A stretch of 64,000 nucleotides of DNA from Myxococcus dinghuensis. GTDB taxonomy: Bacteria > Myxococcota > Myxococcia > Myxococcales > Myxococcaceae. Location: assembly GCF_024198235.1 (NCBI RefSeq), contig NZ_JAKCFB010000016.1, forward strand, positions 142,415 to 206,414. Direction: 5' to 3'. The position numbers and the translations under genes are program-made. Of this stretch, positions 12,828 to 23,551 are shown one piece after another (position 1 is the first letter of the stretch; each line of letters starts with the position of its first letter). Below the pieces are notes generated by a model. The model was not told where the DNA came from, searched no databases, and was given only the letters and a program-made list of their open reading frames with translations.

Positions 12828-15800
12828 ATGCACACGACAGGCGCCAGCATGACGCAGGAAGACGCCATCGAGGGGTTCTCGTCCGCGCAGGTCCAGGCCG
12901 TCCTCGAGACGCTGGTCGGTTCGGCGCCCATCGGCCTGGCCTTCCTGGACCGCGAGCTGCGCTACATCCACATCAACGAGTTCCTGGCGGAGATGAACGG
13001 CATCCCCCGCCTGGCGCACCTGGGCCGGAAGGTCTCCGAAATCGTCCCCGACCTGTGGCCCGTCGTGGCGCCGTGCTACCGCCAGGTGCTGGAGGACGGC
13101 GTGGCCGTGCGCAACCTGGAGATCTCCGGCACCACGGCGAAGGCCGCGGGGGAGACCCGCTACTTCCTCACCAACTACTTCCCCATCCGCAACGCCGCCG
13201 GCGAGGTCCAGGGCGTCGGCCTGACGGTGACGGAGACGACGGAGCAGAAGCGGGCCCAACGGGCGCTGCGCGTCAACGAGCAGCGCTACCGCTCCCTCAT
13301 CGAGGCCGCCTCCCAGACGGTGTGGACGACGGACCCCCGGGGACAGTTGCTGGAGCCCGCGTCCCGGTGGATGGCCTTCACCGGCCAGTCCCGGGGAGCC
13401 CACCTCGGCCTGGGCTGGCTCGACGCCATCCACCCCGCGGACCGCGCGCGCTTCGTCACCGAGTGGCGCGCCACGCTGGAGACGCGCACCCCCTACCGGG
13501 GCGAGCTTCGCCTGCAACACCGGGACGGGGCCTGGCGGGACGTCGTCGTCCGGGGCGTCCCGGTGCTCGACGACGACGGCATCGTCCGCGAGTGGGTGGC
13601 CACCGCCGAGGACGTCTCCGTGCACCGGGCCGCCGAGCGCGAGCTGCGGCAGACGACCCAGGCCCTGGCGGCGAGCCAGGAGCGCTACCGAACCTTCGTC
13701 GCGCAGAGCACGGAGGGCATCTGGCGCATGGAGGTGGACCCGCCACTCGACACGCATCTGCCGGAGACCGAGCAGGTGGACGCGCTCATCGCGCGGGGCC
13801 GCATCGCGGAGACCAACGAGGTCATGGCCGCCATGACGGGCTTCGACTCCGCGCGGGACATGGTGGGCAGCACGCTGCGCCAGTTGCTCGACCGGACCAC
13901 GGACATCCAGGGGATGAGCGTGCGCGCGTTCATCCGCGACGGCTACCGCGCCGTGGACGTCGAGACGCGACAGCCGGACCGCGACGGCATCATGCGCGTG
14001 CGCCTGGCCAACTTCGTCGGAATCATCGAGAACGGGCAACTGCTGCGCATCTGGGGGACGCAGCGGGACATCACCGAGCAGACCCAGGCCAAGGAGGCCC
14101 TGGAGATCAGCCGGGCCCAGGCCCGCCAGCGGGAGCAGCAGCTGCGCATCATCACCGACGCGCTCCCCGCCCTGGTCGCCTACGTCGACAGGGACGAGCG
14201 CATCGTCTTCTGCAACCGCGCCTCCGAGACCTGGTTCGGCGTCCCGCCCCAGGACCTGGTCGGCAGGACGGTGCGCGAGGCCGGGGGCGAGGCCTTCCAG
14301 TCGCTCTTCCGCGACTGGCTGCGCCGGGCCCTGGCCGGAGAGCACGCCACCCACGAGACGGCGCTCACCCTGAAGGACCAGCGACAGCTCCACGTCCAGT
14401 CCACGTTCGTGCCCTACCGGGAGGGACACGGCCAGGTGCAGGGCTGCGTGGTGCTCGTCAACGACATCACGGACCGCAAGCGCACGGAGGCCGAGGTCGA
14501 GGCCCAGCGGGCGCGCCTCTACGACGTGCTGATGAACGCCCCGGCCTCCATCGCCATCCTCACCGGCCCCGAGCAGACGTTCTCCCTGGTCAACCCCGTC
14601 TACCGGCGGATGTCCGGCGGCGTGGACCTCCGGGGCATGTCCCTGCTCGCCCTCGCGCGCCAGAGCGCCCGGGCGCGGGACTACTCCGAGGAGCTGGCGC
14701 ACGTCTACGCCACGGGCCACGGGAAGACCGCCACGGAGCAGCCCCTCCTCGTGGACCACGAGGGCGGCGCGGTCGACCAGCGCTACTTCAACATCGTCTA
14801 CCAGCCCCTGCGCGACGCCCGGGGCGAGGTGGACTCCGTGCTCTCCTTCGCGCTGGACGTGACGGAGCAGGTCCGCGCGCGGCAGAAGGCGGAGGAGCTG
14901 GCGGCGCACCTGCGCAGCCAGCAGAGCTGGCTGGAGGCGGTGCTGGATTTGACGCCCATCCCGCTCGTCCTCGTGGAGCCGGGCAGCGGCCGGGCCCTGT
15001 TCGCCAACCAGGCCTCCCACCAGCTTGCCGGTGGACACTTCCCGCTCGACGTCCCGGTGCAGCGGTACGACACCGCCTACAGCGTGGTGGACGAGGGCGG
15101 GCAGCCCATGCGCAACGAGCGGACGCCCGGTGCCCGCGCGGCCCAGGGCGAGGCCTTGCGCCGGGTGCCGGGGACGTGGATGACGCTGCTGGGACGCCGC
15201 GAGGTGCTCGTCGACTCCGAACAGCTCCCGGCGATGCACGGCCACCCCTCCACCGTCGTGCTCGCCATCCAGGACGTCACGCAGTTGAAGGAGATCGAGG
15301 TCCAGCTCCAGGAGGCCGTGCGGCTGCGCGACGAGTTCCTCACCGTCGCCTCGCACGAGCTGAAGACGCCGCTGACGCCGCTCCAGATCAAGCTGCAGGG
15401 CCTGGCGCGAGCGGCGATGGGGTCGACCTCCGAGGGACAGCTACGACAGCGGGTGCTGCACACCGCGCAGAACACGTCGCTCCAGGTGCGCAAGCTCACC
15501 GCCCTCATCAACGACCTGCTGGACGTCACGCAGCTCACCGGCGCCCCCCTGCCGCTCGAGCTGGGAGACGTGGACCTGTCCGAGGTCGTGCGCGAGGTGG
15601 CGCGGCAGTTCCGCACGCCGGCCTCGCAGGCCGGCAGCGAGCTGGTCATCCAATCGCCGGGCCCGGTGGTGGGGCGCTGGGATGGACGCAGGCTGGAGCA
15701 GGTGGTGCGGGGCCTGGTGTCCAACGCCATCAAGTACGGCGCCGGGGAGCCCGTGGTGCTGAGGGTGGAGAAGGAGTCCGGAATGGGGCGACTCACCGTG

Positions 15801-16040
15801 CGGGACCGGGGAATCGGCATCGCGAAGCAGGACCTGGGCCGCATCTTCGACAAGTTCGGGCGCGCCGTCTCGGCCCGCAACTATGGCGGCCTGGGCCTGG
15901 GCCTGTTCCTCAGCCGCCGCATCGTCGAGGCCCACCAGGGCACCATCCGCGTGGAGAGCCGTCAGGGGCAAGGCGCGTCGTTCATCGTCGAGCTGCCGCT
16001 CTCCGGCCCCGAGCTCCAGCCGCCCCAAGCCGTGCATTGA
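12828..16040 (+). CDS. Soluble multi-PAS sensor histidine kinase
   Basis: A 1070-residue histidine kinase without membrane helices. About six PAS-type modules occupy residues 15-820; examples begin LVGSAPIGLAFLDRELRY, YRSLIEAASQTVWTTD and ITDALPALVAYVDRDE. The dimerisation helix holds the phospho-accepting H843 in LTVASHELKTPLTPL. The ATPase domain has the N box (LVSNAIKYG), DRGIGI and GGLGLGLFLSRRIV. No receiver domain or response regulator is adjacent, so it is an orphan kinase probably sensing an intracellular redox, light or small-molecule cue. The frame is open far upstream, but those codons oppose the peptidase gene; the ATG at 12828 with GGGAG before it is the sensible start. Confidence 0.92.
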   Translation: MHTTGASMTQEDAIEGFSSAQVQAVLETLVGSAPIGLAFLDRELRYIHINEFLAEMNGIPRLAHLGRKVSEIVPDLWPVVAPCYRQVLEDGVAVRNLEISGTTAKAAGETRYFLTNYFPIRNAAGEVQGVGLTVTETTEQKRAQRALRVNEQRYRSLIEAASQTVWTTDPRGQLLEPASRWMAFTGQSRGAHLGLGWLDAIHPADRARFVTEWRATLETRTPYRGELRLQHRDGAWRDVVVRGVPVLDDDGIVREWVATAEDVSVHRAAERELRQTTQALAASQERYRTFVAQSTEGIWRMEVDPPLDTHLPETEQVDALIARGRIAETNEVMAAMTGFDSARDMVGSTLRQLLDRTTDIQGMSVRAFIRDGYRAVDVETRQPDRDGIMRVRLANFVGIIENGQLLRIWGTQRDITEQTQAKEALEISRAQARQREQQLRIITDALPALVAYVDRDERIVFCNRASETWFGVPPQDLVGRTVREAGGEAFQSLFRDWLRRALAGEHATHETALTLKDQRQLHVQSTFVPYREGHGQVQGCVVLVNDITDRKRTEAEVEAQRARLYDVLMNAPASIAILTGPEQTFSLVNPVYRRMSGGVDLRGMSLLALARQSARARDYSEELAHVYATGHGKTATEQPLLVDHEGGAVDQRYFNIVYQPLRDARGEVDSVLSFALDVTEQVRARQKAEELAAHLRSQQSWLEAVLDLTPIPLVLVEPGSGRALFANQASHQLAGGHFPLDVPVQRYDTAYSVVDEGGQPMRNERTPGARAAQGEALRRVPGTWMTLLGRREVLVDSEQLPAMHGHPSTVVLAIQDVTQLKEIEVQLQEAVRLRDEFLTVASHELKTPLTPLQIKLQGLARAAMGSTSEGQLRQRVLHTAQNTSLQVRKLTALINDLLDVTQLTGAPLPLELGDVDLSEVVREVARQFRTPASQAGSELVIQSPGPVVGRWDGRRLEQVVRGLVSNAIKYGAGEPVVLRVEKESGMGRLTVRDRGIGIAKQDLGRIFDKFGRAVSARNYGGLGLGLFLSRRIVEAHQGTIRVESRQGQGASFIVELPLSGPELQPPQAVH

Positions 16041-16150
16041 GCGGCGGGGGCCCGCCCACGAGGGCTGCGGGCATGAGACGTCGTGGAGAATGACGTCGCT
16101 CACCCTCCAGGACACTCACGGCTGCCTGCCCCCACAGCATCTTCGCGGCT

Positions 16151-17788
16151 GTGCGTGGCGAGCCGTTCGTGCGGTGGCTGGGAGTGTGGGTGCTGTTGCT
16201 CGGCGGCGAGGCAACGGCGGGCCCCTTCACGCGTGAGCCCTACCTGCAGAACGTCACGCGGGACCGGGCGCTCATCGTCTTCAACGTGAGGCGGCCCTGC
16301 GCCGCGACGCTGCGCCTGGGGCGGACCGGAGAGGCCCTGGAGAGCGTGCCCACCAGCGAAGGCCCGCGGACACAGCACGTGCTCGCGGTGAAGGACCTGC
16401 AGGCGAACACCGCCTATGACTACGTCGTCGAGGCCTGCGGGGCCTCGCTCGGCCCGTTCACGTTCCGGACGGCGCCGGGGCCCGGGGACGCGGTGCACTT
16501 CATCGCCGTGGGTGACTCCGGGACGGGAGGCGCCATGCAGATGCGCGTGGCCGAGGCCATGACGGACGCGGCCCCCCAGTTGTTCCTCGCCTTGGGCGAC
16601 AACGCCTATTCGTCCGGCACCCACGCGGAGTTCCAGAGCCGGTTCTTCGCGCCGCTGGCGGAGCTGCTGCGCGGCGCCCCCGCCTTCGCCACCCCGGGCA
16701 ATCACGAATACCTGACGGACCGCGGGCAGCCCTACTTCGACAACTTCCATCTCCCCACGAACAACGACCAGGACACGGAGCGCTACTACTCGTTCGACTG
16801 GGGGGATGCCCACATCGTCTCGCTCGACACGAACTGCGCCATGGGACTCGCGGGCGGCGCATGTTCTCCCAAGGAACAGCGGGAGTGGCTCGTCGAGGAC
16901 CTCCGCGCGAGCCAGGCCCGTTGGAAGCTGGTCATGATGCACCACCCGCCCTGGTCCAGCGGGGGCCACGGCATCGACACCCAGTTCCGGGAGACCTTCG
17001 CGCCACTCTTCGAACAAGGGGACGTGGACCTGGTGCTGACCGGGCACGACCACGACTACGAGCGGACGTTCCCCCTGGTGGGCGAGAGCGTCGCCCCCAA
17101 GGGGAAGCGGGGCGTCACGTATGTCGTGGTGGGAACGGGAGGCGCCGTGCTGCGCAAGTTCCCGAACCCGCTGCCCCGGTGGACCGCGGTGCGCAGCGAC
17201 AAGGACTATGGCTTCCTCGACGTCCGCATCCACCAGGACGTCCTCACGGCGAGGCTGGTGACACCGGATGGGGGCGTCGCCGACGAGTTCGTCCTCTCGA
17301 AGCGGGTCGCCTTGACGCTCGCCGTGGCGACCAGCCCCTTGAAGGGGTTCGCCCCGCTGACCGTGTCGTTCACCGCGGCCCCCAGCCACGAGGGCGCGAG
17401 CATCGAGTGGCGCCTGGGCAAGGAGGACGTCGTCGGCACCGGGATGGACCACACGCAGGTGTTCCCGTCCCCCGGCGTCTTCGAGGTCCACGCCCGCGCG
17501 GTCCTGGGCTACTCCCAAGCGGAGAAGCGACTCCTCGTCGAGGTCGAGGCCCCCCCCACCCCACCGGCTCCTCCGCCCTCCAACCCCACCCAGCCCGCTC
17601 CACCGCGGCCCCCGGTCGCCGAGCAGGTGCCGCTGGAGCACCTCCAGGAGACGACGGGCCCGCTCTCTTCCGGTGGTTGCAGTGGGCTCGCCGCCGCCCC
17701 GCTCCTGCTGACGCTCCTGGGGCTCCACTTCGCGAAGAGGCGTGGAGAACGGGAGCGTCGCGCGCGTCCGCCCGCTATGAAGCCTTGA
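16151..17788 (+). CDS. Secreted purple-acid-phosphatase-like metallophosphoesterase with PKD and MYXO-CTERM tail
   Basis: A 545-residue exported calcineurin-like phosphoesterase. After a short signal ([15 protein letters not shown]) there is a fibronectin-like N-domain (about 25-110) as in purple acid phosphatases. The metallophosphatase motifs follow: GDSGTGG (D122), GDNAY (D150, N151), GNHEY (N184, H185), HHPP and [12 protein letters not shown]-like domain (about 380-465) and a Pro-rich linker lead to a C-terminal GGC, hydrophobic stretch and KRRGERERR, the pattern of MYXO-CTERM anchoring signals. Predicted role: phosphate release from organic esters at the cell surface. The start is GTG at 16151 with no clear ribosome site; GTG at 16169 is an alternative. 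Its last 14 nt overlap the opposite czcA-like gene. Confidence 0.88.
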   Translation: MRGEPFVRWLGVWVLLLGGEATAGPFTREPYLQNVTRDRALIVFNVRRPCAATLRLGRTGEALESVPTSEGPRTQHVLAVKDLQANTAYDYVVEACGASLGPFTFRTAPGPGDAVHFIAVGDSGTGGAMQMRVAEAMTDAAPQLFLALGDNAYSSGTHAEFQSRFFAPLAELLRGAPAFATPGNHEYLTDRGQPYFDNFHLPTNNDQDTERYYSFDWGDAHIVSLDTNCAMGLAGGACSPKEQREWLVEDLRASQARWKLVMMHHPPWSSGGHGIDTQFRETFAPLFEQGDVDLVLTGHDHDYERTFPLVGESVAPKGKRGVTYVVVGTGGAVLRKFPNPLPRWTAVRSDKDYGFLDVRIHQDVLTARLVTPDGGVADEFVLSKRVALTLAVATSPLKGFAPLTVSFTAAPSHEGASIEWRLGKEDVVGTGMDHTQVFPSPGVFEVHARAVLGYSQAEKRLLVEVEAPPTPPAPPPSNPTQPAPPRPPVAEQVPLEHLQETTGPLSSGGCSGLAAAPLLLTLLGLHFAKRRGERERRARPPAMKP

Positions 17789-20700
17789 GGGAGTCCTGCG
17801 AGGCGGGCGGAGACACTTCGCCAGGGCCCGTCTCCCGCGACGCCGCGCCGCGCCCGAAGCGCAGGTACAGCGCGGGGACGAGCAAGACGTTGAGGACCGC
17901 GGACGAGAAGAGTCCGCCCAGGATGACCACGGCCATGGGGTGTTCGATCTCCTGCCCGGGCTTCAGGCCACCGACGACGAGCGGCACCAGCGCCAGGGCC
18001 GTCGTCAGGGTCGTCATCGCCATGGGCTGGAGCCGCTCCAGCGTCCCCTGGAGCACCAGCTCGCGTCCGAAGGGCACGCCTTCCACCTCCTCCAGGTGCC
18101 GGTAGTGGCTGACCAGCAGGATGCCGTTCCGCGCCGCCACGCCGAGCACCGTGACGAAGCCCACCAGGGAACCCAGTGACACCACGCCGCCCGTGAGCAG
18201 GACCCCCACCAGCCCTCCCACCAACGCGAAGGGCAGCGTCCCCAGCGTGAAGACCACCAGCCGGTAGGACTGGAAGTCGAGGTAGAGCACCAGGGCGATG
18301 CCCAGCACGGCCAGCAGCGACAAGGCGATCAACCGCGTGCGGGCCTCCTGCCGCTCCGCGTACTCCCCCAGGACCCGCGCGTAGTGGCCGGCGGGCCACT
18401 CCACGCTCGACACCACCGCCTGGATGTCGCTCACGACCGCCCCCAGGGCCCGGCCCCTCGCGTCGCACGTGACGTCCAGGCGGCGTGACGCCCCCTCGTG
18501 CTGAACGATGTTGGGCACGGAGGCCATCTCCACGCGCGAGACATCGCCGAGCCGGACCGGTGCCCCCGAGGGCGTCATCAGGCGCAGCTCCTTGACCGCC
18601 GCCACGTCGTGGCGCAGGGAGTCGCTGCCCCAGACGACGACGTCGATGGTGCGCTCCTCGACATAGACCTCGCCGACCTTGGTGCCCTGGAGCAGGGTGC
18701 TCGCCGCTCGCCGCACGTCCCCCGGCGTCAGCCCCAGTCGCCGCCCCGCCTCGGGGTCCAGCCGCACCTGGAGCTGGGGCACCAGCACCTGCGGCTCCAC
18801 CTTGAGGTTCACCACACCGGGGATGGCCCGGAGCCTGGACTCCAGCTCCCCCGCCTTGGCGCGCAGCGCGTCCAGGTCCGGCCCGTAGGCGCGCACGACG
18901 ATGGAGCCGCTGGCGCCGCTCAGGACCTCCTTGATGCGCTCCTGGAGGTACGTCTGGACGTCGCGGTAGAGGCCCGGGTAGCCCTCCACCACTTCGTTGA
19001 TGCGCCGCACCGTCGCGGCGTAGTCGTCCGCGCCGTCCAGGCTGATCCACAGCTCCGCGAAGTTGGGGCCCACCACCTCGTCTGCCACCTCCGCCCGGCC
19101 GATGTGCGCGCCGAAGTGCTTCACGCCCGGGATGGCGCGCAGCTCCGCGCTGGCGCGCAGGGCCGTGCGCAGGACCGCGTCGCCGGACGTGCCGGGCTTG
19201 GCCACCCAGTGCATGAGGAAGTCCGTCTCCTGGAAGTGGGGCAGGAAGCCCTCGCCCAGGAGGGCCGCCAGGGCCATGCCCGCCACGAGCACCCCCACGA
19301 CGCTCCGGACCGCCACCCGCGGCCGGTCCAGCACCCACCCCACCAGCGGGCCCATCCGTCCGCGCAGCCACGTCCCCAGCCGCGGCGCCTTCTCCTCCCG
19401 GTGCGTCAGGAACAGCAGGCACAGCACGGGCGTCACCGTGAGCGCGACCACCATCGACGCGAACACCGCGAGCACGTACGCCACGGCGAGCGGGCGGAAG
19501 AACGCGCCGCTCACGCCCTCCAGGAAGAACACGGGGAGGAACACGAGGATGACGATGACCGTGGCGTAGACGACGGCGCTGCGCACCTCGAGCGAGGCAT
19601 CCAGGACCACCTGGAACGCGGAGCGCGCCCCCCCGAGCCGGCGATTCTCCTCCAGGCGCCGCTGGACGTTCTCCACGTCGATGATGGCGTCGTCCACCAC
19701 CTCGCCCAGCGCGAGCACCAGGCCGGCCAGCACCATGGTGTCGATGGTCGCCCCCACCATGCGCAGGGCGACGATGGCGCCCACCAGCGACAACGGGATG
19801 GCCACGATGCTGATGGCCGCCGTCCGCCAGTTCTGGAGGAAGGCGAACAGCACGACGACGACCATCACACAGCCCAGCAGCACCGCGTGCCGGAGGTTGC
19901 CCAGCGCGGTCTCGATGAAGGTGGCGGGACGGAAGATGCCCGGCACGATGGTGACCCCTTGGAGCGCGGGGCGGAGCTGCTCGAGGACCGCCTCGACCTG
20001 CTCGGTCACCTCCAGCGTGTTCCCCCAGGGCTGCTTCTCCACGATGAGCAGGATGCCGGCCTCGTCATCGACGATGCCCTCGCCAATCGGCGGCGGGTGC
20101 CCCTCCTCCACCGTGGCCACGTCCGCGAGCCGGATCGACGCCCCGTTGCGGAAGGCGACGGGGACCTCCTTCAGCGTCTCCAGTGACGCGGCGCTCGTGA
20201 GGCTGACGGCCAGCCGCTGGTTCGGCGTGTCGACGAAGCCACCGGACGCCGGCGCGCTCGCGTCGCCCGCCGCGCGTAGCACGTCCTCCAGGCGGATGTT
20301 GGCGGCCCGCAGCCGCTCGGGGTCGACCTTCACCTGGAACTGGCGGTCACGCTGGCCCCAGATGGCGACGTTGGCCACCCCTGCGATTCCCATCAACCGG
20401 GGTCGGATGGTCCACCGCGCCACGTCCGAGAGCGCCATGCGGTCGAGCGAGTCCGAGCGCAGGCCCACCTTGAGCACGCGGCTCGTCGCGGACACGGGCG
20501 ACAACATCACCGGCGGTCTCGCGGCGGCGGGGAGCGTGGGGGCCACCCGGGCCAGCCGCTCCTGCACCAGTTGCCGCGCGCGGAACAGGTCCGCCCCCCG
20601 CTCGAAGATGAGCACCACGGAGGAGAGGCCCATCACGGACTTGGACCGGAGCGTCGCGAGCGCGGGCACGCCCGCGAGCCCGTTCTCCAGGGGCGTGGTG

Positions 20701-20891
20701 ACCAGGCTCTCCACCTCCAGGCTGGAGAGGCCGGGCACCTCCGTCTGGATCTCCACCAGCGGCGGCGCGAACTCCGGGAAGACGTCCACCGGCATGCCGC
20801 GCAGGCTCGTGTAGCCGAGCACGAGGAGCAGCACCGAGGCCGCGATGGGGACGAGTCGGAAATGAAGACAGGCTGAGATGAGCTTGCGCAT
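17775..20891 (-). CDS. HME/CzcA-type RND efflux permease
   Basis: A 1038-residue inner-membrane RND transporter of the CzcA/CusA branch. The N-terminus [37 protein letters not shown] and the TM4 segment [13 protein letters not shown] with paired acidic residues identify it; the typical EFRT-like first loop ([17 protein letters not shown]) is present. It would export metal ions or small organics from periplasm or cytoplasm using protons. The acidic TM4 motif differs from the DGAVV form of proven CzcA proteins, so a metal substrate is likely but not shown. Third gene of an operon; its start is 18 nt after the adaptor stop. Confidence 0.92.
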   Translation of the reverse strand: MRKLISACLHFRLVPIAASVLLLVLGYTSLRGMPVDVFPEFAPPLVEIQTEVPGLSSLEVESLVTTPLENGLAGVPALATLRSKSVMGLSSVVLIFERGADLFRARQLVQERLARVAPTLPAAARPPVMLSPVSATSRVLKVGLRSDSLDRMALSDVARWTIRPRLMGIAGVANVAIWGQRDRQFQVKVDPERLRAANIRLEDVLRAAGDASAPASGGFVDTPNQRLAVSLTSAASLETLKEVPVAFRNGASIRLADVATVEEGHPPPIGEGIVDDEAGILLIVEKQPWGNTLEVTEQVEAVLEQLRPALQGVTIVPGIFRPATFIETALGNLRHAVLLGCVMVVVVLFAFLQNWRTAAISIVAIPLSLVGAIVALRMVGATIDTMVLAGLVLALGEVVDDAIIDVENVQRRLEENRRLGGARSAFQVVLDASLEVRSAVVYATVIVILVFLPVFFLEGVSGAFFRPLAVAYVLAVFASMVVALTVTPVLCLLFLTHREEKAPRLGTWLRGRMGPLVGWVLDRPRVAVRSVVGVLVAGMALAALLGEGFLPHFQETDFLMHWVAKPGTSGDAVLRTALRASAELRAIPGVKHFGAHIGRAEVADEVVGPNFAELWISLDGADDYAATVRRINEVVEGYPGLYRDVQTYLQERIKEVLSGASGSIVVRAYGPDLDALRAKAGELESRLRAIPGVVNLKVEPQVLVPQLQVRLDPEAGRRLGLTPGDVRRAASTLLQGTKVGEVYVEERTIDVVVWGSDSLRHDVAAVKELRLMTPSGAPVRLGDVSRVEMASVPNIVQHEGASRRLDVTCDARGRALGAVVSDIQAVVSSVEWPAGHYARVLGEYAERQEARTRLIALSLLAVLGIALVLYLDFQSYRLVVFTLGTLPFALVGGLVGVLLTGGVVSLGSLVGFVTVLGVAARNGILLVSHYRHLEEVEGVPFGRELVLQGTLERLQPMAMTTLTTALALVPLVVGGLKPGQEIEHPMAVVILGGLFSSAVLNVLLVPALYLRFGRGAASRETGPGEVSPPASQDSLKAS

Positions 20892-20909
20892 GTCGAGGAG
20901 AGGGCTCCG

Positions 20910-22088
20910 TCAGTGGCCAGCGCCGAATTCCGTTCCGAACAGCTCCGCGGCCCCCGTCACCACGACGGGGGTCCCCACGGAAGGGCCTCGGGCCAGCAGC
21001 AACTCCGTCCCCTCCAGCCGCAACACGTCGACACGGCTGCGGGCATAGACGTGCTCCTGCTGACGCACGTAGACCCAGGCACCGCCCAGCGCGTCGTAGA
21101 CGACGGACGACGACGGGACGGCGAGGACCTCCTGCGCGTCACCGGAGGTCAGCGAGACGCCGACCCGCTGGCCCGGAGCGAAGCGCGCGGACGCGGGCAG
21201 TTCGTAGAAGACGTCCACCGTGGCGGACGTCGGGTCGGCGGCGGGAGGCCCCGACACCGGCAGCGCCTCCACCCCCGTGTCCTTGCCCGACAAGAGCCCG
21301 TGGATGCGGACCGGCGCGTCCGACTTCAAGCGGGCCGCCTCGTCGACGAAGAGCGGGACGCGCACCCAGTTCGCGCTGACGCCCACCACCTCGAAGAGCG
21401 TCGCACCGGCCGCGAGGGATTGACCGGGCGCGACCGCGACCTGCCGGAGCACCCCGTCACGGGGAACGCGCACCTGCAGGCTGACGTCCGCCTCGAGGGG
21501 CGAGCGGCCCACCATCTCCAGTCGAGAGCGCGCGGCCTGGAGCTCCGCCTGGGCCACGGCATGGTCCGCCCGCGCCTCCTCGACGGCGCGCTCGGTGCCG
21601 GCCCCGTCCTTCAACACGCGCTCGGCGCGGGCGAGCCGGGCCGCCGCCGCCTCTTCCCGCGCCAGGGCGGAGTCCACCGCGCGCTGCGCCTGGGCGCGCA
21701 GGTCCCGGTCCACCGCCGCGAGCGGCACCAACCGCAACAGGACCTCTCCCCGCTTCACCGCGGCGCCGGCGCGCAGGGACTCGGGCGGCCCCACCAGGGT
21801 GACGACACCCGCGACGGGGGCGGTCACCACCAGCGCGTTGCCGGAGGGCACGACGACCTCGCCGCCGAGCACGTGCTTGCGCTCCGCGCGCTGCGCCCGG
21901 ACCGGCTGGACTTGCAGGTCCAGCCGCGCCTCCGCCTCCGGGCGGAGCGTCACGGTCGCCAGCGAGGACTCGGGCACGTGCGCGCTCACCGTCGCCGGAG
22001 GAGGAGGCGCCGCGGGCTTCCCGCCCTCACAGGCGAGGAGCGCGGCGACGAGACAAGAGCTGAACAGGCGACGAAGAGGACTACTCAT
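20910..22088 (-). CDS. RND periplasmic adaptor (CzcB-type)
   Basis: Membrane fusion protein of 392 residues linking the RND pump to its channel. A lipoprotein-like signal is seen (LFSSCLVAALLACEGG). Then come the lipoyl half VVTAPVAGVVTLV, an Ala/Arg-rich helical hairpin (about residues 105-180), the second lipoyl half VRVPRDGVLRQVAVAPGQSL and a barrel with PGQRVGVSLTSG. Start ATG at 22088 with AAGGAGTGG upstream. The first 8 nt (ATGAGTAG) overlap the end of the outer-membrane factor gene, indicating translational coupling. I see no His-rich N-terminal metal-binding stretch of the kind found in some CzcB proteins. Confidence 0.9.
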   Translation of the reverse strand: MSSPLRRLFSSCLVAALLACEGGKPAAPPPPATVSAHVPESSLATVTLRPEAEARLDLQVQPVRAQRAERKHVLGGEVVVPSGNALVVTAPVAGVVTLVGPPESLRAGAAVKRGEVLLRLVPLAAVDRDLRAQAQRAVDSALAREEAAAARLARAERVLKDGAGTERAVEEARADHAVAQAELQAARSRLEMVGRSPLEADVSLQVRVPRDGVLRQVAVAPGQSLAAGATLFEVVGVSANWVRVPLFVDEAARLKSDAPVRIHGLLSGKDTGVEALPVSGPPAADPTSATVDVFYELPASARFAPGQRVGVSLTSGDAQEVLAVPSSSVVYDALGGAWVYVRQQEHVYARSRVDVLRLEGTELLLARGPSVGTPVVVTGAAELFGTEFGAGH

Positions 22089-23439
22089 GGGCCACTCCTT
22101 GTTTGCCCAGGCTGCGGTCCAGCTGAGCGAGTGCGCGGCGGAGGTCCGCCTCGATGTCGAGCGCCCGCAGTCGCGCGCCCGCGAGGCGGCGAAGGGCGTC
22201 CAGCACCGGGAGGTAGGACAGGTCACCCGCGTCGAAGGCCTTCTGCGCGCCTTCGCTCGCCGCGGTGAACGCGGGAAGGATGTTGGACTGGAACGCGGCG
22301 AAGGAATCCGAAGCCTGGAGCGCCTGCTCCCGGGCCAGGAAGACCTCGGTCGACACCTGCTGGCGCAGCAGGACGTAGCGAGAGGAGGCGCGCAGCAGCT
22401 CCGCCTCCGCCCGCCCGATGCCGCCCGGGTTCCAGTTGAAGATCGGAAGCTCGACCTGCGCGCCCGGCACCCAGAGCGCCTGGGGCTTCCCGCTGGAGGA
22501 CGTCGAGGGCTTGGTGTCCAGCCGCGCGAACAACTGGAGGATGCGCGACTTCTCCCAGCCCAGCCGGCCCCCCGCCGCCTCGATGCCCAGCTCGGCAGCG
22601 CGCACGTCCGGCCTCGCGGCCAGGGCCAGCTCCACCAGGGCCTGGACCGGCCGCAACGGCCGCGCGTCCCACGGCTCCGCGACGGGGTGGGCCTGCGCGA
22701 ACAACGGGCTCTGGACCACGCCCATCAGCAGCCGCAGTCGCTCCCGGGCCAACGCCACGTCCGTCCGGGCGCGACGGGCGCTGTCCTCCGCGGTCCACGC
22801 CTCCGCGCGCAACGCCTCGACCTCGACCCGGCTCGCGTCGCCCGCCGCGAAGCGGGCATCGACCAGTTCGACGGTCCGGGTCCACAACGCCTGGAGTTCA
22901 TCGAGGGCCTGGAGACGGCGCTCCGCGAGCACCCAGTCCGCGTGGGCCACGCGGACGTCCCGCGCGAGGTCCAGTCCGTTCTGGACCAGCCCGCGCGCGA
23001 CCTGCTCGACCTGGAGCTTCGCGGCGGCGACCCTCGAGGGGCGCTGCCAGAGGGAGACGAGCGGCAGCAGCAGCGAGCTCTCGATCGTCCGGGGCCCCAC
23101 GGGCAGCAGCAGGGAGAAGGTGGGGTTGGGCAGCGCCCCCGCCTCCGCCAGGTCCGCGCGAGAGACGCCGAGCTGCGCCATGTCCGCCTGGAGCGCGGCG
23201 CTGTTCCACAGGGCCACCGCGACCGCGGTCCGGGCGTCCAGCGCCCCGGTGTCCGCGCCCCCCGGAGGGAGCGAGGCGGAGCCCGCCCCCTCGGGCCCCA
23301 TGGGCGCGGCGAGCCCGGACAGCTCCCGCGACACCCAGGCCCGGTCATAGGGAGAGCTCGCACAGCCCACCACGACCCACAAGCTTGCAAGCAGGGCCAG
23401 GGGGGGCCCCGCGCTTCGCACTCCGCTCCAGGAGGACAT
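22081..23439 (-). CDS. Outer-membrane efflux channel lipoprotein (TolC/CzcC family)
   Basis: A 452-residue outer-membrane factor, first gene of a czcCBA-order operon. The signal peptide ends VVVGC (Cys 26), as in OprM/CzcC lipoproteins. The body is two repeats of long helices rich in Ala, Leu and Arg, with duplicated outer-membrane-efflux motifs (LPNPTFSLLLPVG and VELPIFNWNPGGIGRAEAELL). It would form the trimeric exit duct for the adaptor and permease downstream. The start ATG at 23439 faces the response regulator gene across 112 bp, so one short divergent region serves both pump and regulators. Confidence 0.9.
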   Translation of the reverse strand: MSSWSGVRSAGPPLALLASLWVVVGCASSPYDRAWVSRELSGLAAPMGPEGAGSASLPPGGADTGALDARTAVAVALWNSAALQADMAQLGVSRADLAEAGALPNPTFSLLLPVGPRTIESSLLLPLVSLWQRPSRVAAAKLQVEQVARGLVQNGLDLARDVRVAHADWVLAERRLQALDELQALWTRTVELVDARFAAGDASRVEVEALRAEAWTAEDSARRARTDVALARERLRLLMGVVQSPLFAQAHPVAEPWDARPLRPVQALVELALAARPDVRAAELGIEAAGGRLGWEKSRILQLFARLDTKPSTSSSGKPQALWVPGAQVELPIFNWNPGGIGRAEAELLRASSRYVLLRQQVSTEVFLAREQALQASDSFAAFQSNILPAFTAASEGAQKAFDAGDLSYLPVLDALRRLAGARLRALDIEADLRRALAQLDRSLGKQGVAHE

Positions 23440-23461
23440 GCGCGGACCCTGCCAGCCCCAG

Positions 23462-23478
23462 GTAAACGGCGGCTGAAC
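23462..23478. promoter_or_regulatory. Candidate OmpR-type response regulator site upstream of czcC-like gene
   Basis: GTAAAC-GGCGG-CTGAAC reads as two similar hexamers starting 11 bp apart, the one-turn spacing used by OmpR/PhoB-family dimers. It lies 22 bp upstream of the efflux operon start and about 75 bp upstream of the divergent regulator. Assignment to that regulator is inferred from position only; with two degenerate half-sites, chance occurrence is possible. Confidence 0.35.
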
Positions 23479-23551
23479 GCCCCGCTCCCCGGCTCGGTCC
23501 AGAGGCGCATCACGGATGGTATAGCTGGTGGCCCCGACCGGTTATCCCCCC

